A DNA stretch of 9,384 bases, taken from positions 1 through 9,384 of the forward strand of contig JACXVH010000100.1 of the NCBI GenBank assembly GCA_014763515.1, written 5' to 3'. Within the stretch, counting starts at the first letter, position 1, and each line of letters begins with the position of its first letter. Positions 1-5,741 of this stretch are shown here, piece by piece. The notes under the pieces were generated by a model. That model searched no databases. It was not told where the DNA came from and saw nothing but the letters and a program-made list of their open reading frames with translations. A program made the position numbers and the translations under genes. The stretch is from Flavobacteriaceae bacterium. Its GTDB lineage: Bacteria > Bacteroidota > Bacteroidia > Flavobacteriales > Flavobacteriaceae.

Positions 1-57
1 ATGCAAGGAAAAGCAATAGGAATACTAAATAATGGACAATTGATAATTGATAATTGA
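1..57 (+). CDS. possible 3' tail of an upstream gene (partial)
   Basis: Frame 1 is open from the first base to a TGA at 55-57 and encodes 18 residues, MQGKAIGILNNGQLIIDN. The other two plus frames close at 17-19 (TAG) and 30-32 (TAA), so an upstream plus-strand gene could equally end there. The last part of the frame runs through an AATTGAT repeat, which makes coding less certain. No family can be named from so few residues. The ATG at position 1 may just be an internal Met. Confidence 0.25.
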   Translation: MQGKAIGILNNGQLIIDN

Positions 58-58
58 T
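38..58. repeat. AATTGAT heptamer, three tandem copies
   Basis: AATTGAT is repeated head-to-tail at 38-44, 45-51 and 52-58, followed by a partial AAT. It lies directly before the start of the small membrane protein gene. A 7-bp unit would shift the frame of any gene reading through it if copy number changed. Confidence 0.8.
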
Positions 59-67
59 AATAAAACT

Positions 68-391
68 ATGGAAGATATTAATAAAGGAAAAACGACAGCA
101 ATTGTAGCTTATATTACCATTATTGGAAGTGTTGTTGCAATTTTTATGAATCAAGAAGAAAACAAAAGTGAGTTTGCAAGTTTTCATATTCGTCAAGCAT
201 TAGGAATATCATTAACCTATTTTCTATTAGGATATTTCATAGGATATTTCGATAGTTGGATGGTTTCTTCTGCCTTTTGGTTGTTTATTTTTATTCTTTG
301 GATTTATGGTTTTGTAGGTTGTTTAAGTGGCGATAAAAGAATGGTTCCACTAGTGGGAAAATTTTATCAAAAGTTTTTTAAAAGCCTATAA
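68..391 (+). CDS. small Tic20/DUF4870-like integral membrane protein
   Basis: This encodes 107 residues with three hydrophobic segments at about 9-27, 46-66 and 71-93. Between the first and second lies a polar stretch, NKSEFASFHIRQALGI (about 33-48), which resembles the N-x-F-x-x-F-H-x-R-Q-A motif of the DUF4870/Tic20-like family, often named 'import component protein' in flavobacteria. The biochemical role of these bacterial proteins is not established, and I infer only inner-membrane location. I chose the ATG at 68 because its AAAACT leader matches that of tpx in this window. The in-frame TTG at 47 would put the heptamer repeat into the protein. The hydrolase gene starts 32 nt downstream with no visible terminator between, so the two are probably co-transcribed. 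No promoter motif is evident in the 67 bp available. Confidence 0.75.
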   Translation: MEDINKGKTTAIVAYITIIGSVVAIFMNQEENKSEFASFHIRQALGISLTYFLLGYFIGYFDSWMVSSAFWLFIFILWIYGFVGCLSGDKRMVPLVGKFYQKFFKSL

Positions 392-423
392 ACAATTAAA
401 CAAATTAACGACTTAACATTAAA

Positions 424-1062
424 ATGAACCTACATTACCTTGTACGCGAACCAAAAGAATTAAAAGAAAAAAATCCTGTTTTAATATTATTACACGGATA
501 CGGAAGTAATGAGGAAGATTTATTTTCTTTTGCCAGCGAATTACCTGAAGAATATTTTGTAATTTCTGTTCGTGCACCTTACGATTTACAACCTTATGGT
601 CATGCTTGGTATGCCATACATTTCGATGCAGATCAGAATAAATTTTCAGATGATGAACAAGCAAAGCAATCGCGTGATATCATTGCAAGTTTTGTAGACG
701 AAATTTGTGAAAAGTATCCAATAGATACTTCAAAAGTAACTTTAATAGGATTCAGTCAAGGAGCAATTTTAAGCAGTGCTGTAGCATTGTCATATCCTGA
801 AAAAATAAGTAGAGTGGTTATGTTAAGTGGCTATTTTAACGATAAAATCTTGATTGAAGATTACAAAGAAAAGGAGAATAAACATTTACAGTTTTTTGTT
901 TCTCACGGAACTTTTGATCAAGTGATTCCAGTTGATTGGGCTAGAAAAACGAAACCAGTTATTGAAGATTTAGGTTTGCCTATCTTGTATAAGGAGTATC
1001 CAGTAGGACATGGAGTAGCACCACAAAATTTCTTTGATTTCAGGAATTGGTTAGAAAAATAA
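424..1062 (+). CDS. alpha/beta hydrolase, phospholipase/carboxylesterase family
   Basis: This is a 212-residue serine hydrolase of the Abhydrolase_2 type (carboxylesterase / acyl-protein thioesterase-like), of usual family length. The visible motifs are the oxyanion-hole strand and loop LLHGYGSNEEDL (22-33), the nucleophile elbow GFSQG with Ser111, an acid in SHGTFDQVIP (Asp165) and the histidine in VGHGVAP (His196). Together they form a complete catalytic triad. There is no signal peptide, so it is probably cytosolic. Expected activity is hydrolysis of short-chain or lipid esters, and the real substrate cannot be read from the sequence. It probably shares a transcript with the small membrane protein 32 nt upstream. 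Its TAA (1060-1062) directly abuts a hairpin terminator. Confidence 0.9.
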   Translation: MNLHYLVREPKELKEKNPVLILLHGYGSNEEDLFSFASELPEEYFVISVRAPYDLQPYGHAWYAIHFDADQNKFSDDEQAKQSRDIIASFVDEICEKYPIDTSKVTLIGFSQGAILSSAVALSYPEKISRVVMLSGYFNDKILIEDYKEKENKHLQFFVSHGTFDQVIPVDWARKTKPVIEDLGLPILYKEYPVGHGVAPQNFFDFRNWLEK

Positions 1063-1088
1063 AAAAAGCCCTTTTTGAAGGGCTTTTT
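1063..1088. terminator. bidirectional intrinsic terminator between hydrolase and fasciclin genes
   Basis: There is a perfect 11-bp stem, AAAAAGCCCTT (1063-1073) with AAGGGCTTTTT (1078-1088), and a 4-nt TTTG loop. The A/T flanks give a U-run on either strand. It lies between convergent genes, starting right after the hydrolase stop and 24 bp from the fasciclin stop, so it can serve both. Confidence 0.9.
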
Positions 1089-1111
1089 CACTTTAAAAAA
1101 ATTAACTAAAA

Positions 1112-1681
1112 TTACATTTTTGGCAATACTACTGTATCAACAACATGTATAACTCCATTTTTTTGAGAAACGTCTGCAATAGTAACTTTAGAACTATTAC
1201 CATTTTCGTCAGTCAAATAAATATCTTTTCCTTTCATCCATGCAGTTAAAGTTCCCCCACCTAGAGTTTTAAAACTATATTTTCCATTACCTTTTTTTAT
1301 TGCATTCATTATATCTTTTGAGCTCCAATTACCCGCAGCCACATGATATTTTAAAACAGTTTGAAGCATTTCTTTATTTTCAGGCTTTAAAAGTGTTTCA
1401 ACAGTACCTTTAGGAAGTTTATCGAAAGCTGAATTTGTTGGAGCAAAAACGGTGAAAGGTCCATCAGAAGATAACGCAGCAACTAAATCTGCAGCTTTAA
1501 CAGCAGCAACTAAAGTAGTATGATCTTTAGAATTTACTGCATTTTCAATGATGTTTTTACTTGGATACATAGGAGCTCCTCCTACTTCCACCGTTTTTTC
1601 TTTGTTTTGAGCATTCATCTCTGTTCCTAAGAACATTGCTGTTACAACTAAAAATGTTGCAAATAATTTGTTGGTTTTCAT
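1112..1681 (-). CDS. secreted fasciclin (FAS1) domain protein
   Basis: The protein has 189 residues. An N-terminal signal peptide (basic MKTNK, then a hydrophobic core to about residue 20) ends at NA-Q near residue 24, and there is no lipobox Cys, so the product is predicted to be exported to the periplasm or beyond. The rest is one FAS1 domain: FTVFAPTNSAF (76-86) is the first conserved block, LKYHV the central Tyr-His element, and VIHVVDTVVLP (177-187) the second conserved block, ending two residues before the C-terminus. FAS1 domains generally act in adhesion or protein-protein contact, and no partner is indicated here. I prefer the ATG at 1681 because the signal peptide starts cleanly there; an in-frame ATG at 1699 would add MIKLNI. 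It is divergent from tpx and convergent with the hydrolase. Confidence 0.9.
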   Translation of the reverse strand: MKTNKLFATFLVVTAMFLGTEMNAQNKEKTVEVGGAPMYPSKNIIENAVNSKDHTTLVAAVKAADLVAALSSDGPFTVFAPTNSAFDKLPKGTVETLLKPENKEMLQTVLKYHVAAGNWSSKDIMNAIKKGNGKYSFKTLGGGTLTAWMKGKDIYLTDENGNSSKVTIADVSQKNGVIHVVDTVVLPKM

Positions 1682-1690
1682 AATGTTTAA

Positions 1691-1710
1691 TTTTATCATT
1701 TTTTATCATT
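1691..1710. repeat. 10-bp tandem direct repeat in the fasciclin leader
   Basis: TTTTATCATT occurs twice in a row, at 1691-1700 and 1701-1710. On the transcribed minus strand this reads AATGATAAAA twice, 9 nt upstream of the chosen fasciclin start. It includes the alternative upstream ATG, and the other copy carries a second ATG that stops at once (ATGATAAA). Confidence 0.8.
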
Positions 1711-1719
1711 TACGTAAAT
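1708..1719. promoter_or_regulatory. 12-bp perfect palindrome, possible operator
   Basis: ATTTACGTAAAT reads the same on both strands. It lies 27 bp upstream of the fasciclin start, where that gene's -7 promoter element could be: on the minus strand a TTG precedes a TATTTACG by 17 bp, a weak TTG/TAnnTTTG match. An operator role is inferred from symmetry and position alone. Confidence 0.35.
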
Positions 1720-1761
1720 AGTTTTATTTTGGTTTTACAACTAGAAAGAAATTAATCAAAC

Positions 1762-1783
1762 ATTAATAAGGGGCAATATTAAT
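1762..1783. promoter_or_regulatory. inverted repeat in the tpx upstream region, possible operator
   Basis: ATTAATA (1762-1768) and TATTAAT (1777-1783) form a 7-bp inverted repeat around an 8-bp AGGGGCA-type centre that is unusually G-rich for this region. It sits just upstream of the tpx -7 element, where a redox regulator could bind. I cannot assign it to OxyR, PerR or any other known box. Confidence 0.3.
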
Positions 1784-1788
1784 TTTAG

Positions 1789-1796
1789 TATTTTTG
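1789..1796 (+). promoter_or_regulatory. tpx promoter, -7 element
   Basis: TATTTTTG matches the Bacteroidota -7 consensus TAnnTTTG. It ends 20 nt before the tpx ATG, so the leader would be only about 12-15 nt. No good TTTG is seen at -33, so the match rests on the -7 element and its position. Confidence 0.6.
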
Positions 1797-1816
1797 AAAA
1801 CTAAAAAAATAAAACT

Positions 1817-2314
1817 ATGGCAACAGTAACATTAGGAGGAAATCCTATTCATACAAATGGAGAATTACCAAAAGTTGGTGATTCTATTAAAGATTTTCAA
1901 TTAGTAAAGCCTGATTTATCAGTGGCAAGTTTAGAAAGCTACAAAGGAAGTAAATTAGTTTTAAATATTTTTCCAAGTATCGATACAGGTACTTGTGCTA
2001 CATCTGTGCGTCAATTTAATGCAAAAGCAAGTGAGTTAAATGATACTAAAGTGCTTTGTATTTCTAGAGATTTACCATTTGCACAAAAGAGATTTTGTGG
2101 AGCAGAAGGTATTGAAAATGTAGAAACTTTATCAGATTTTAAAGATGGAAATTTTGGTAAAAACTACGGATTAGAAATTGTTGACGGGCCATTAGCTGGT
2201 TTACATTCACGTGTAGTTATTGTAACTGATGAAAATGGTAAAGTGTTACATGCAGAGCAAGTAGCAGAAATTGCAAATGAACCAAATTACGACGCTGCTT
2301 TAGCGGTTTTCTAA
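1817..2314 (+). CDS. tpx: thiol peroxidase (Tpx-type peroxiredoxin)
   Basis: The protein has 165 residues, full length for the family. It reduces hydrogen peroxide and organic hydroperoxides with electrons usually supplied by thioredoxin. The peroxidatic Cys60 lies in the atypical 2-Cys motif DTGTCATSVRQF (56-67), with upstream Pro53 and downstream Arg. The resolving Cys94 is in QKRFCGAEG (90-98), within the well-conserved block SRDLPFAQ-RFCGAEG, so both redox-active cysteines are present. The N-terminus MATVTLGGNPIHTNG is typical of Tpx. There is no signal peptide, so I predict a cytosolic or soluble enzyme. It has its own promoter motif and its own terminator, which suggests a single-gene transcript. 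Stress control is likely from what is known of the family, but the regulator is not visible. Confidence 0.96.
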   Translation: MATVTLGGNPIHTNGELPKVGDSIKDFQLVKPDLSVASLESYKGSKLVLNIFPSIDTGTCATSVRQFNAKASELNDTKVLCISRDLPFAQKRFCGAEGIENVETLSDFKDGNFGKNYGLEIVDGPLAGLHSRVVIVTDENGKVLHAEQVAEIANEPNYDAALAVF

Positions 2315-2325
2315 TCTATATTAAA

Positions 2326-2367
2326 AAATCGCCATTTCGTATCTTGTTATGGCGATTTCTCTTTTTT
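2326..2367 (+). terminator. intrinsic terminator of tpx
   Basis: A perfect 10-bp stem, AAATCGCCAT (2326-2335) with ATGGCGATTT (2349-2358), encloses a 13-nt loop and is followed by CTCTTTTTTT. It begins 12 nt after the tpx stop. The dgkA start is only 23 nt beyond the T-run, and no separate TAnnTTTG is visible there, so dgkA may depend on read-through. Confidence 0.85.
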
Positions 2368-2390
2368 TAAGTCAAAACGAATCCTATTAA

Positions 2391-2765
2391 ATGAAATTTC
2401 AAAAAGACGAAACTTTATTCACCGGACGATTAAAAAGTATGGTGTTTGCAGCTAAAGGAGCTTTTAAACTTATCACAACCGAACATAGCGTTATGGTGCA
2501 ATCATCAATTGGTGTAATCATAACTATTGCGGGTTTTTATTTTCATATTACTAAAACAGAATGGCTGGTTCAAACGCTTGCTATAGGGATGGTTTTAGGA
2601 ATTGAAGGTTTAAATACTGCAGTAGAAAAAATTGCCGATTTTATTCATCCTGATTATCATGAAAAAATTGGTTTTATAAAAGATATTGCGGCTGGTGCTG
2701 TATTTTTTGCTGCAATGACAGCTTTAGCAATTGGAGCTATAATTTATGTTCCAAAATTTATATAA
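2391..2765 (+). CDS. dgkA: diacylglycerol kinase family membrane enzyme (DgkA/UdpK type)
   Basis: The protein has 124 residues, the normal size for this small trimeric integral-membrane lipid kinase. An amphipathic N-terminus (FAAKGAFKL, about 19-27) leads into three membrane segments at about 35-51, 58-74 and 96-119. The family signature follows: GIEGLNTAVEKIADFI (70-85), with Glu72, Asn75, Glu79 and Asp83 matching the E-x2-N-x3-E-x3-D pattern, then HPDYHEKIGFIKDIAAGAV (86-104) with the K-D pair (97-98). It transfers phosphate from ATP to diacylglycerol or, as in many non-enterobacterial relatives, to undecaprenol; sequence alone does not settle which. Its place before ftsK and LPS/lipoprotein transport genes suits an envelope role. 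The 32-bp gap to ftsK contains that gene's putative promoter. Confidence 0.92.
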   Translation: MKFQKDETLFTGRLKSMVFAAKGAFKLITTEHSVMVQSSIGVIITIAGFYFHITKTEWLVQTLAIGMVLGIEGLNTAVEKIADFIHPDYHEKIGFIKDIAAGAVFFAAMTALAIGAIIYVPKFI

Positions 2766-2771
2766 AATCTC

Positions 2772-2779
2772 TATTTTTG
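2772..2779 (+). promoter_or_regulatory. ftsK promoter, -7 element
   Basis: TATTTTTG matches TAnnTTTG and ends 18 nt before the ftsK ATG, in the short gap after dgkA. The -33 element is not clear. It could drive the ftsK-lolA-permease-ribBA cluster independently of dgkA. Confidence 0.55.
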
Positions 2780-2797
2780 TAAAACAGATAAAGCTTA

Positions 2798-3685
2798 ATG
2801 GCCAAAAAAACAAAACAAGAAAATTCATCCTCTACATCGATAAAAGAAAAATTTAACTTTCAATTCAATCGACAACAAAAATTTGCGATAGGTATTCTAT
2901 TGGTTTTATTGTCTGTTGCATTGTTGTTATCTTTTGTATCTTACTTTGTTACTGGAAATGTGGATCAAAGTGAGGTTGCAGAAGTTTTTAATAGAAAATC
3001 GAGAGTAGAAAATTGGTTAGGAAAGTTTGGAGCCTATTTAGCAGATTTCTTTTTATACAAAGGTTTTGGAGTAGCTTCTTTTATTTTTGTTAGAATCTTG
3101 TTTTTAGCAGGTGCTTATTTAATTCTCGATTTAGCACTTGGAAAATTAAAAAAATCGCTTTTCTGGGATTTATATTTAATCATTGTAGTTTCTATTTTAT
3201 TCGGATTTTTCTGGGATATGTTACCACAGTTAAGTGGAACAATAGGTTATGAAATGAATTTATTTACGCAAGATTATATTGGGAAAATTGGGACTTTATT
3301 AGTTTTAATTTTCGGAGTAATAATCTTTTTAGTTTTTAAAATAAAAGTTTCGCCAGATACTGTTAAAAACCTATTTGAAAAACCTTCAAAAGAACTCGAT
3401 GAAGCAATCAAAAAAGCACAAGTTACTTCAACAGAAGATAATGCTTCAGTAAATAATATTGTAGCTGAAACATTAGAAAATGATGAGTTTGATGGTGTGT
3501 CAGATTTAGTTGTTCAAAATAATATAGATGAAGATTTTATCATTAGAGAAGATGATGAAGCAATTTCTAAAATTGAATTAAAGACAAAGTCTCCATTTGA
3601 AATTGATAAAGAATCTCTAAAACCTACTATTGCAAGTGCCTCTGAGTTGAATTTAAAAACAAAGGAGGAAGAACGAAGAAAATAA
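2798..3685 (+). CDS. ftsK: FtsK/SpoIIIE DNA translocase, N-terminal membrane half (frame ends early)
   Basis: The 295 residues hold the membrane and linker parts of FtsK, which anchors the DNA pump at the division septum. After a basic, Ser/Thr-rich N-terminus there are four membrane segments at about 29-51, 91-112, 121-138 and 163-181. The loop after the third, LSGTIGYEMN (145-154), is typical of Bacteroidota FtsK. An acidic, low-complexity linker follows from about 185. The frame stops at TAA 3683-3685 just as the motor should begin, and the motor continues in the +1 frame. The fragment has no ATPase and should not translocate DNA alone. I therefore read it as the 5' half of one disrupted ftsK. 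The start ATG at 2798 fits the promoter at 2772-2779. Confidence 0.9.
   Translation: MAKKTKQENSSSTSIKEKFNFQFNRQQKFAIGILLVLLSVALLLSFVSYFVTGNVDQSEVAEVFNRKSRVENWLGKFGAYLADFFLYKGFGVASFIFVRILFLAGAYLILDLALGKLKKSLFWDLYLIIVVSILFGFFWDMLPQLSGTIGYEMNLFTQDYIGKIGTLLVLIFGVIIFLVFKIKVSPDTVKNLFEKPSKELDEAIKKAQVTSTEDNASVNNIVAETLENDEFDGVSDLVVQNNIDEDFIIREDDEAISKIELKTKSPFEIDKESLKPTIASASELNLKTKEEERRK
3657..3685 (+). other. ftsK: frame junction inside ftsK, probable internal deletion or sequence error
   Basis: Both frames are open only here, so the change of frame (+1, or a net loss not divisible by three) must fall in this stretch. It is almost pure purine, with repeated GAAGAA units (3669-3674 and 3675-3680) and an AAAGGAGG at 3661-3668. 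Upstream reads SELNLKTKEEE and downstream reads NEENKNRIV. The linker I recall in Bacteroidota FtsK between these points (a YDPTL...YKxPxLDLL block) is absent from all three plus frames. Confidence 0.75.
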
Positions 3686-5084
3686 AAACCGAATTGTAGA
3701 TACACTTAAGAACTACAATATTGGAATATCTCAAATAAAAGCAACAGTTGGACCAACGGTTACATTATATGAAATTGTACCTGATGCAGGTATTCGTATT
3801 TCAAAAATTAAAAATTTAGAAGACGATATCGCATTATCATTGGCTGCGCTTGGTATTCGTATTATTGCTCCAATTCCAGGTAAAGGAACTATAGGTATTG
3901 AAGTTCCAAATAATAAACCTACAATGGTGACAATGAAAAGTGTAATTGCTTCGCCTAAATTCCAACAAGCAGAAATGGAATTGCCTGTAGCTTTAGGAAA
4001 AACAATTTCTAATGAAACCTTTGTGGTCGATTTAGCCAAAATGCCACACTTATTAATGGCTGGAGCAACAGGTCAAGGTAAATCGGTAGGGTTAAATGCT
4101 ATTTTAACTTCGTTATTATATAAAAAACATCCCGCTGAGGTTAAGTTTGTTCTTGTCGATCCTAAAAAAGTAGAATTAACGCTTTTTAATAAAATTGAAC
4201 GACATTATTTAGCAAAACTTCCCGATACAGAAGAAGCTATTATTACAGATAATACTAAAGTAATTAATACTTTAAACTCGTTATGTATTGAAATGGATAA
4301 CCGTTACTCTTTATTAAAAGATGCAATGGTTCGTAACATTAAAGAATACAACGAAAAGTTCAAACAACGCAAATTAAATCCCGAAAATGGACACCGATTT
4401 TTACCTTATATAGTATTGGTAGTAGACGAGTTCGCCGATTTAATTATGACTGCAGGAAAAGAAGTAGAAACTCCAATTGCTCGTTTAGCTCAGTTAGCCC
4501 GTGCTATTGGGATTCACTTAATTATTGCTACGCAACGTCCGTCTGTAAACGTAATTACAGGTATGATTAAAGCCAATTTCCCAGCACGTATTGCCTTTAG
4601 AGTAATGTCTAAAATTGATTCAAGAACGATATTAGATGCAGGTGGGGCAGATCAGCTAATTGGACGTGGAGATTTACTTTATACTAATGGTAATGATATG
4701 GTAAGGGTACAATGTGCCTTTGTAGATACGCCAGAAGTTGAGAAGATTTGTGAATTCATTGGTTCTCAAAAAGCCTATCCAGATGCTTACTTACTTCCAG
4801 AGTATGTAGGGGAGGAAAGTGGCACGACTCTTGATATCGATATAAACGACCGAGATTCTTTATTTAGAGAAGCAGCAGAAGTGATTGTCACAGCACAACA
4901 AGGAAGTGCTTCTTTAATTCAAAGAAAATTGAAGTTGGGTTACAATAGAGCTGGAAGAATTATAGATCAATTAGAAGCCGCAGGTATTGTAGGACCTTTT
5001 GAAGGAAGTAAAGCACGTTCAGTTTTAATTCCAGATTTAGTAGCATTAGAACATTTTTTAAACAACGAACAAAACAATAAATAA
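3657..5084 (+). CDS. ftsK: FtsK/SpoIIIE DNA translocase, motor and gamma half (no start of its own)
   Basis: This frame opens after a TAA at 3654-3656. Recognisable FtsK sequence begins at about 3675 (EENKNRIVDTLKNYNIGI), continues through the alpha subdomain, and reaches the RecA-like motor. Walker A GATGQGKS is at 4062-4085 and Walker B VLVVDE at 4413-4430. The arginine- and Q-rich IIATQRPSVNVITG block and DSRTILDAGGADQLIGRGD follow. The C-terminal winged-helix gamma domain (QQGSASLIQRKLKLGYNRAG) normally reads KOPS/SRS-type DNA signals. All key motor residues are intact, so this part looks functional and not decayed. No ATG, GTG or TTG occurs before a TTG at 3840, which would delete conserved alpha-domain sequence. 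It ends 1 nt before the lolA start. Confidence 0.9.
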   Translation, partial: KQRRKNEENKNRIVDTLKNYNIGISQIKATVGPTVTLYEIVPDAGIRISKIKNLEDDIALSLAALGIRIIAPIPGKGTIGIEVPNNKPTMVTMKSVIASPKFQQAEMELPVALGKTISNETFVVDLAKMPHLLMAGATGQGKSVGLNAILTSLLYKKHPAEVKFVLVDPKKVELTLFNKIERHYLAKLPDTEEAIITDNTKVINTLNSLCIEMDNRYSLLKDAMVRNIKEYNEKFKQRKLNPENGHRFLPYIVLVVDEFADLIMTAGKEVETPIARLAQLARAIGIHLIIATQRPSVNVITGMIKANFPARIAFRVMSKIDSRTILDAGGADQLIGRGDLLYTNGNDMVRVQCAFVDTPEVEKICEFIGSQKAYPDAYLLPEYVGEESGTTLDIDINDRDSLFREAAEVIVTAQQGSASLIQRKLKLGYNRAGRIIDQLEAAGIVGPFEGSKARSVLIPDLVALEHFLNNEQNNK

Positions 5085-5085
5085 A

Positions 5086-5733
5086 ATGAACAAGTTTTTA
5101 AAAGTAGCAGTACTTTTTATTTTCGGAATTTCAACTTTACAAGCCCAAAATGCTCAAAAAGCAAAAGCACTATTAGATGAAGTTTCTACAAAGGTGAAAA
5201 CATATGAGAATATTGTAATCGATTTTAAATATTCATTAAACAATCCAAAGGAAAACATAAATCAAGAAAGTAAAGGAAATGTTACCCTTAAAGGAAATTT
5301 ATACAATTTAAATTTCATGGGCATTACTAAAATATTTGATGGTAAAAAGATTTATACGATTGTTCCTGAAGATGAAGAAATTACGATTTCTAAATATGAT
5401 GAAAGCGATAAAGATACTGTAACGCCGAACAAAATGTTGACATTTTTTGATTCTGGATATAAATACAGTTGGGATATTTTGCAAAATATTAAAGGAAGAA
5501 AAATTCAATATGTAAAATTGGTTCCAATTAGTTCAAAAGATCAAAGAAAAGAAGTCTTAGTGGGTGTAGATGTGCAAACAAAACACATTTATAATTTAAT
5601 TGAAACGGGTAAAAATGGTACAAGAACAACATTAACTGTTAATTCTTTTAAAACAAATCAGCCATTATCAAAAAATCATTTTACCTTTACCGAATCAAAA
5701 TATCCTAATTATTACATCAATAGGTTAGATTAA
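5086..5733 (+). CDS. lolA: LolA-like outer-membrane lipoprotein carrier, periplasmic
   Basis: The protein has 215 residues. A signal peptide (MNKFLKVAVLFIFGISTLQA, predicted cleavage after residue 20, before QNAQ) exports it to the periplasm. The mature part begins with a helix (KAKALLDEVSTKVKTY) followed by the strand pattern of the LolA/LolB fold: a hydrophobic sandwich that shields lipoprotein acyl chains in transit from the LolCDE exporter to the outer membrane. Repeated short strands such as GNVTLKGNLYNLNF and TKIFDGKKIYTIVP fit this fold. Identity is weak at single-residue level, as is usual for Bacteroidota LolA, so the call rests on fold pattern, size and context. It starts 1 nt after the ftsK stop and ends 8 nt before the LPS-permease gene, a clear operon arrangement. 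Confidence 0.85.
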   Translation: MNKFLKVAVLFIFGISTLQAQNAQKAKALLDEVSTKVKTYENIVIDFKYSLNNPKENINQESKGNVTLKGNLYNLNFMGITKIFDGKKIYTIVPEDEEITISKYDESDKDTVTPNKMLTFFDSGYKYSWDILQNIKGRKIQYVKLVPISSKDQRKEVLVGVDVQTKHIYNLIETGKNGTRTTLTVNSFKTNQPLSKNHFTFTESKYPNYYINRLD

Positions 5734-5741
5734 TTTTCGGA

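Noticed and set aside
419..664. Minus-strand open frame opposite the hydrolase, and similar ones at 3514-3705, 3731-4039 and 5308-5508, plus a plus-strand one at 8959-9147
   Set aside because: All lie opposite well-supported coding sequence, have low-complexity translations with no family motif, and have no promoter or start context.
3661..3685. Programmed frameshift in ftsK, suggested by AAAGGAGG followed by AGA AAA TAA
   Set aside because: The required shift is +1. An RF2-type +1 site needs the Shine-Dalgarno element about 3 nt before the slip codon, but here it is about 11 nt from AAA TAA, a spacing typical of -1 sites. A -1 shift at the AAAAAC just upstream leads to a third frame that stops at 3697-3699. 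Bacteroidota ribosomes also make little use of Shine-Dalgarno pairing, and recoding would not explain the missing linker.
3840..5084. Separate short FtsK-like protein starting at the TTG at 3840
   Set aside because: Conserved FtsK sequence in the same frame extends about 165 bp further upstream, to about 3675, so the TTG is an internal Leu codon of the alpha domain and not a start.
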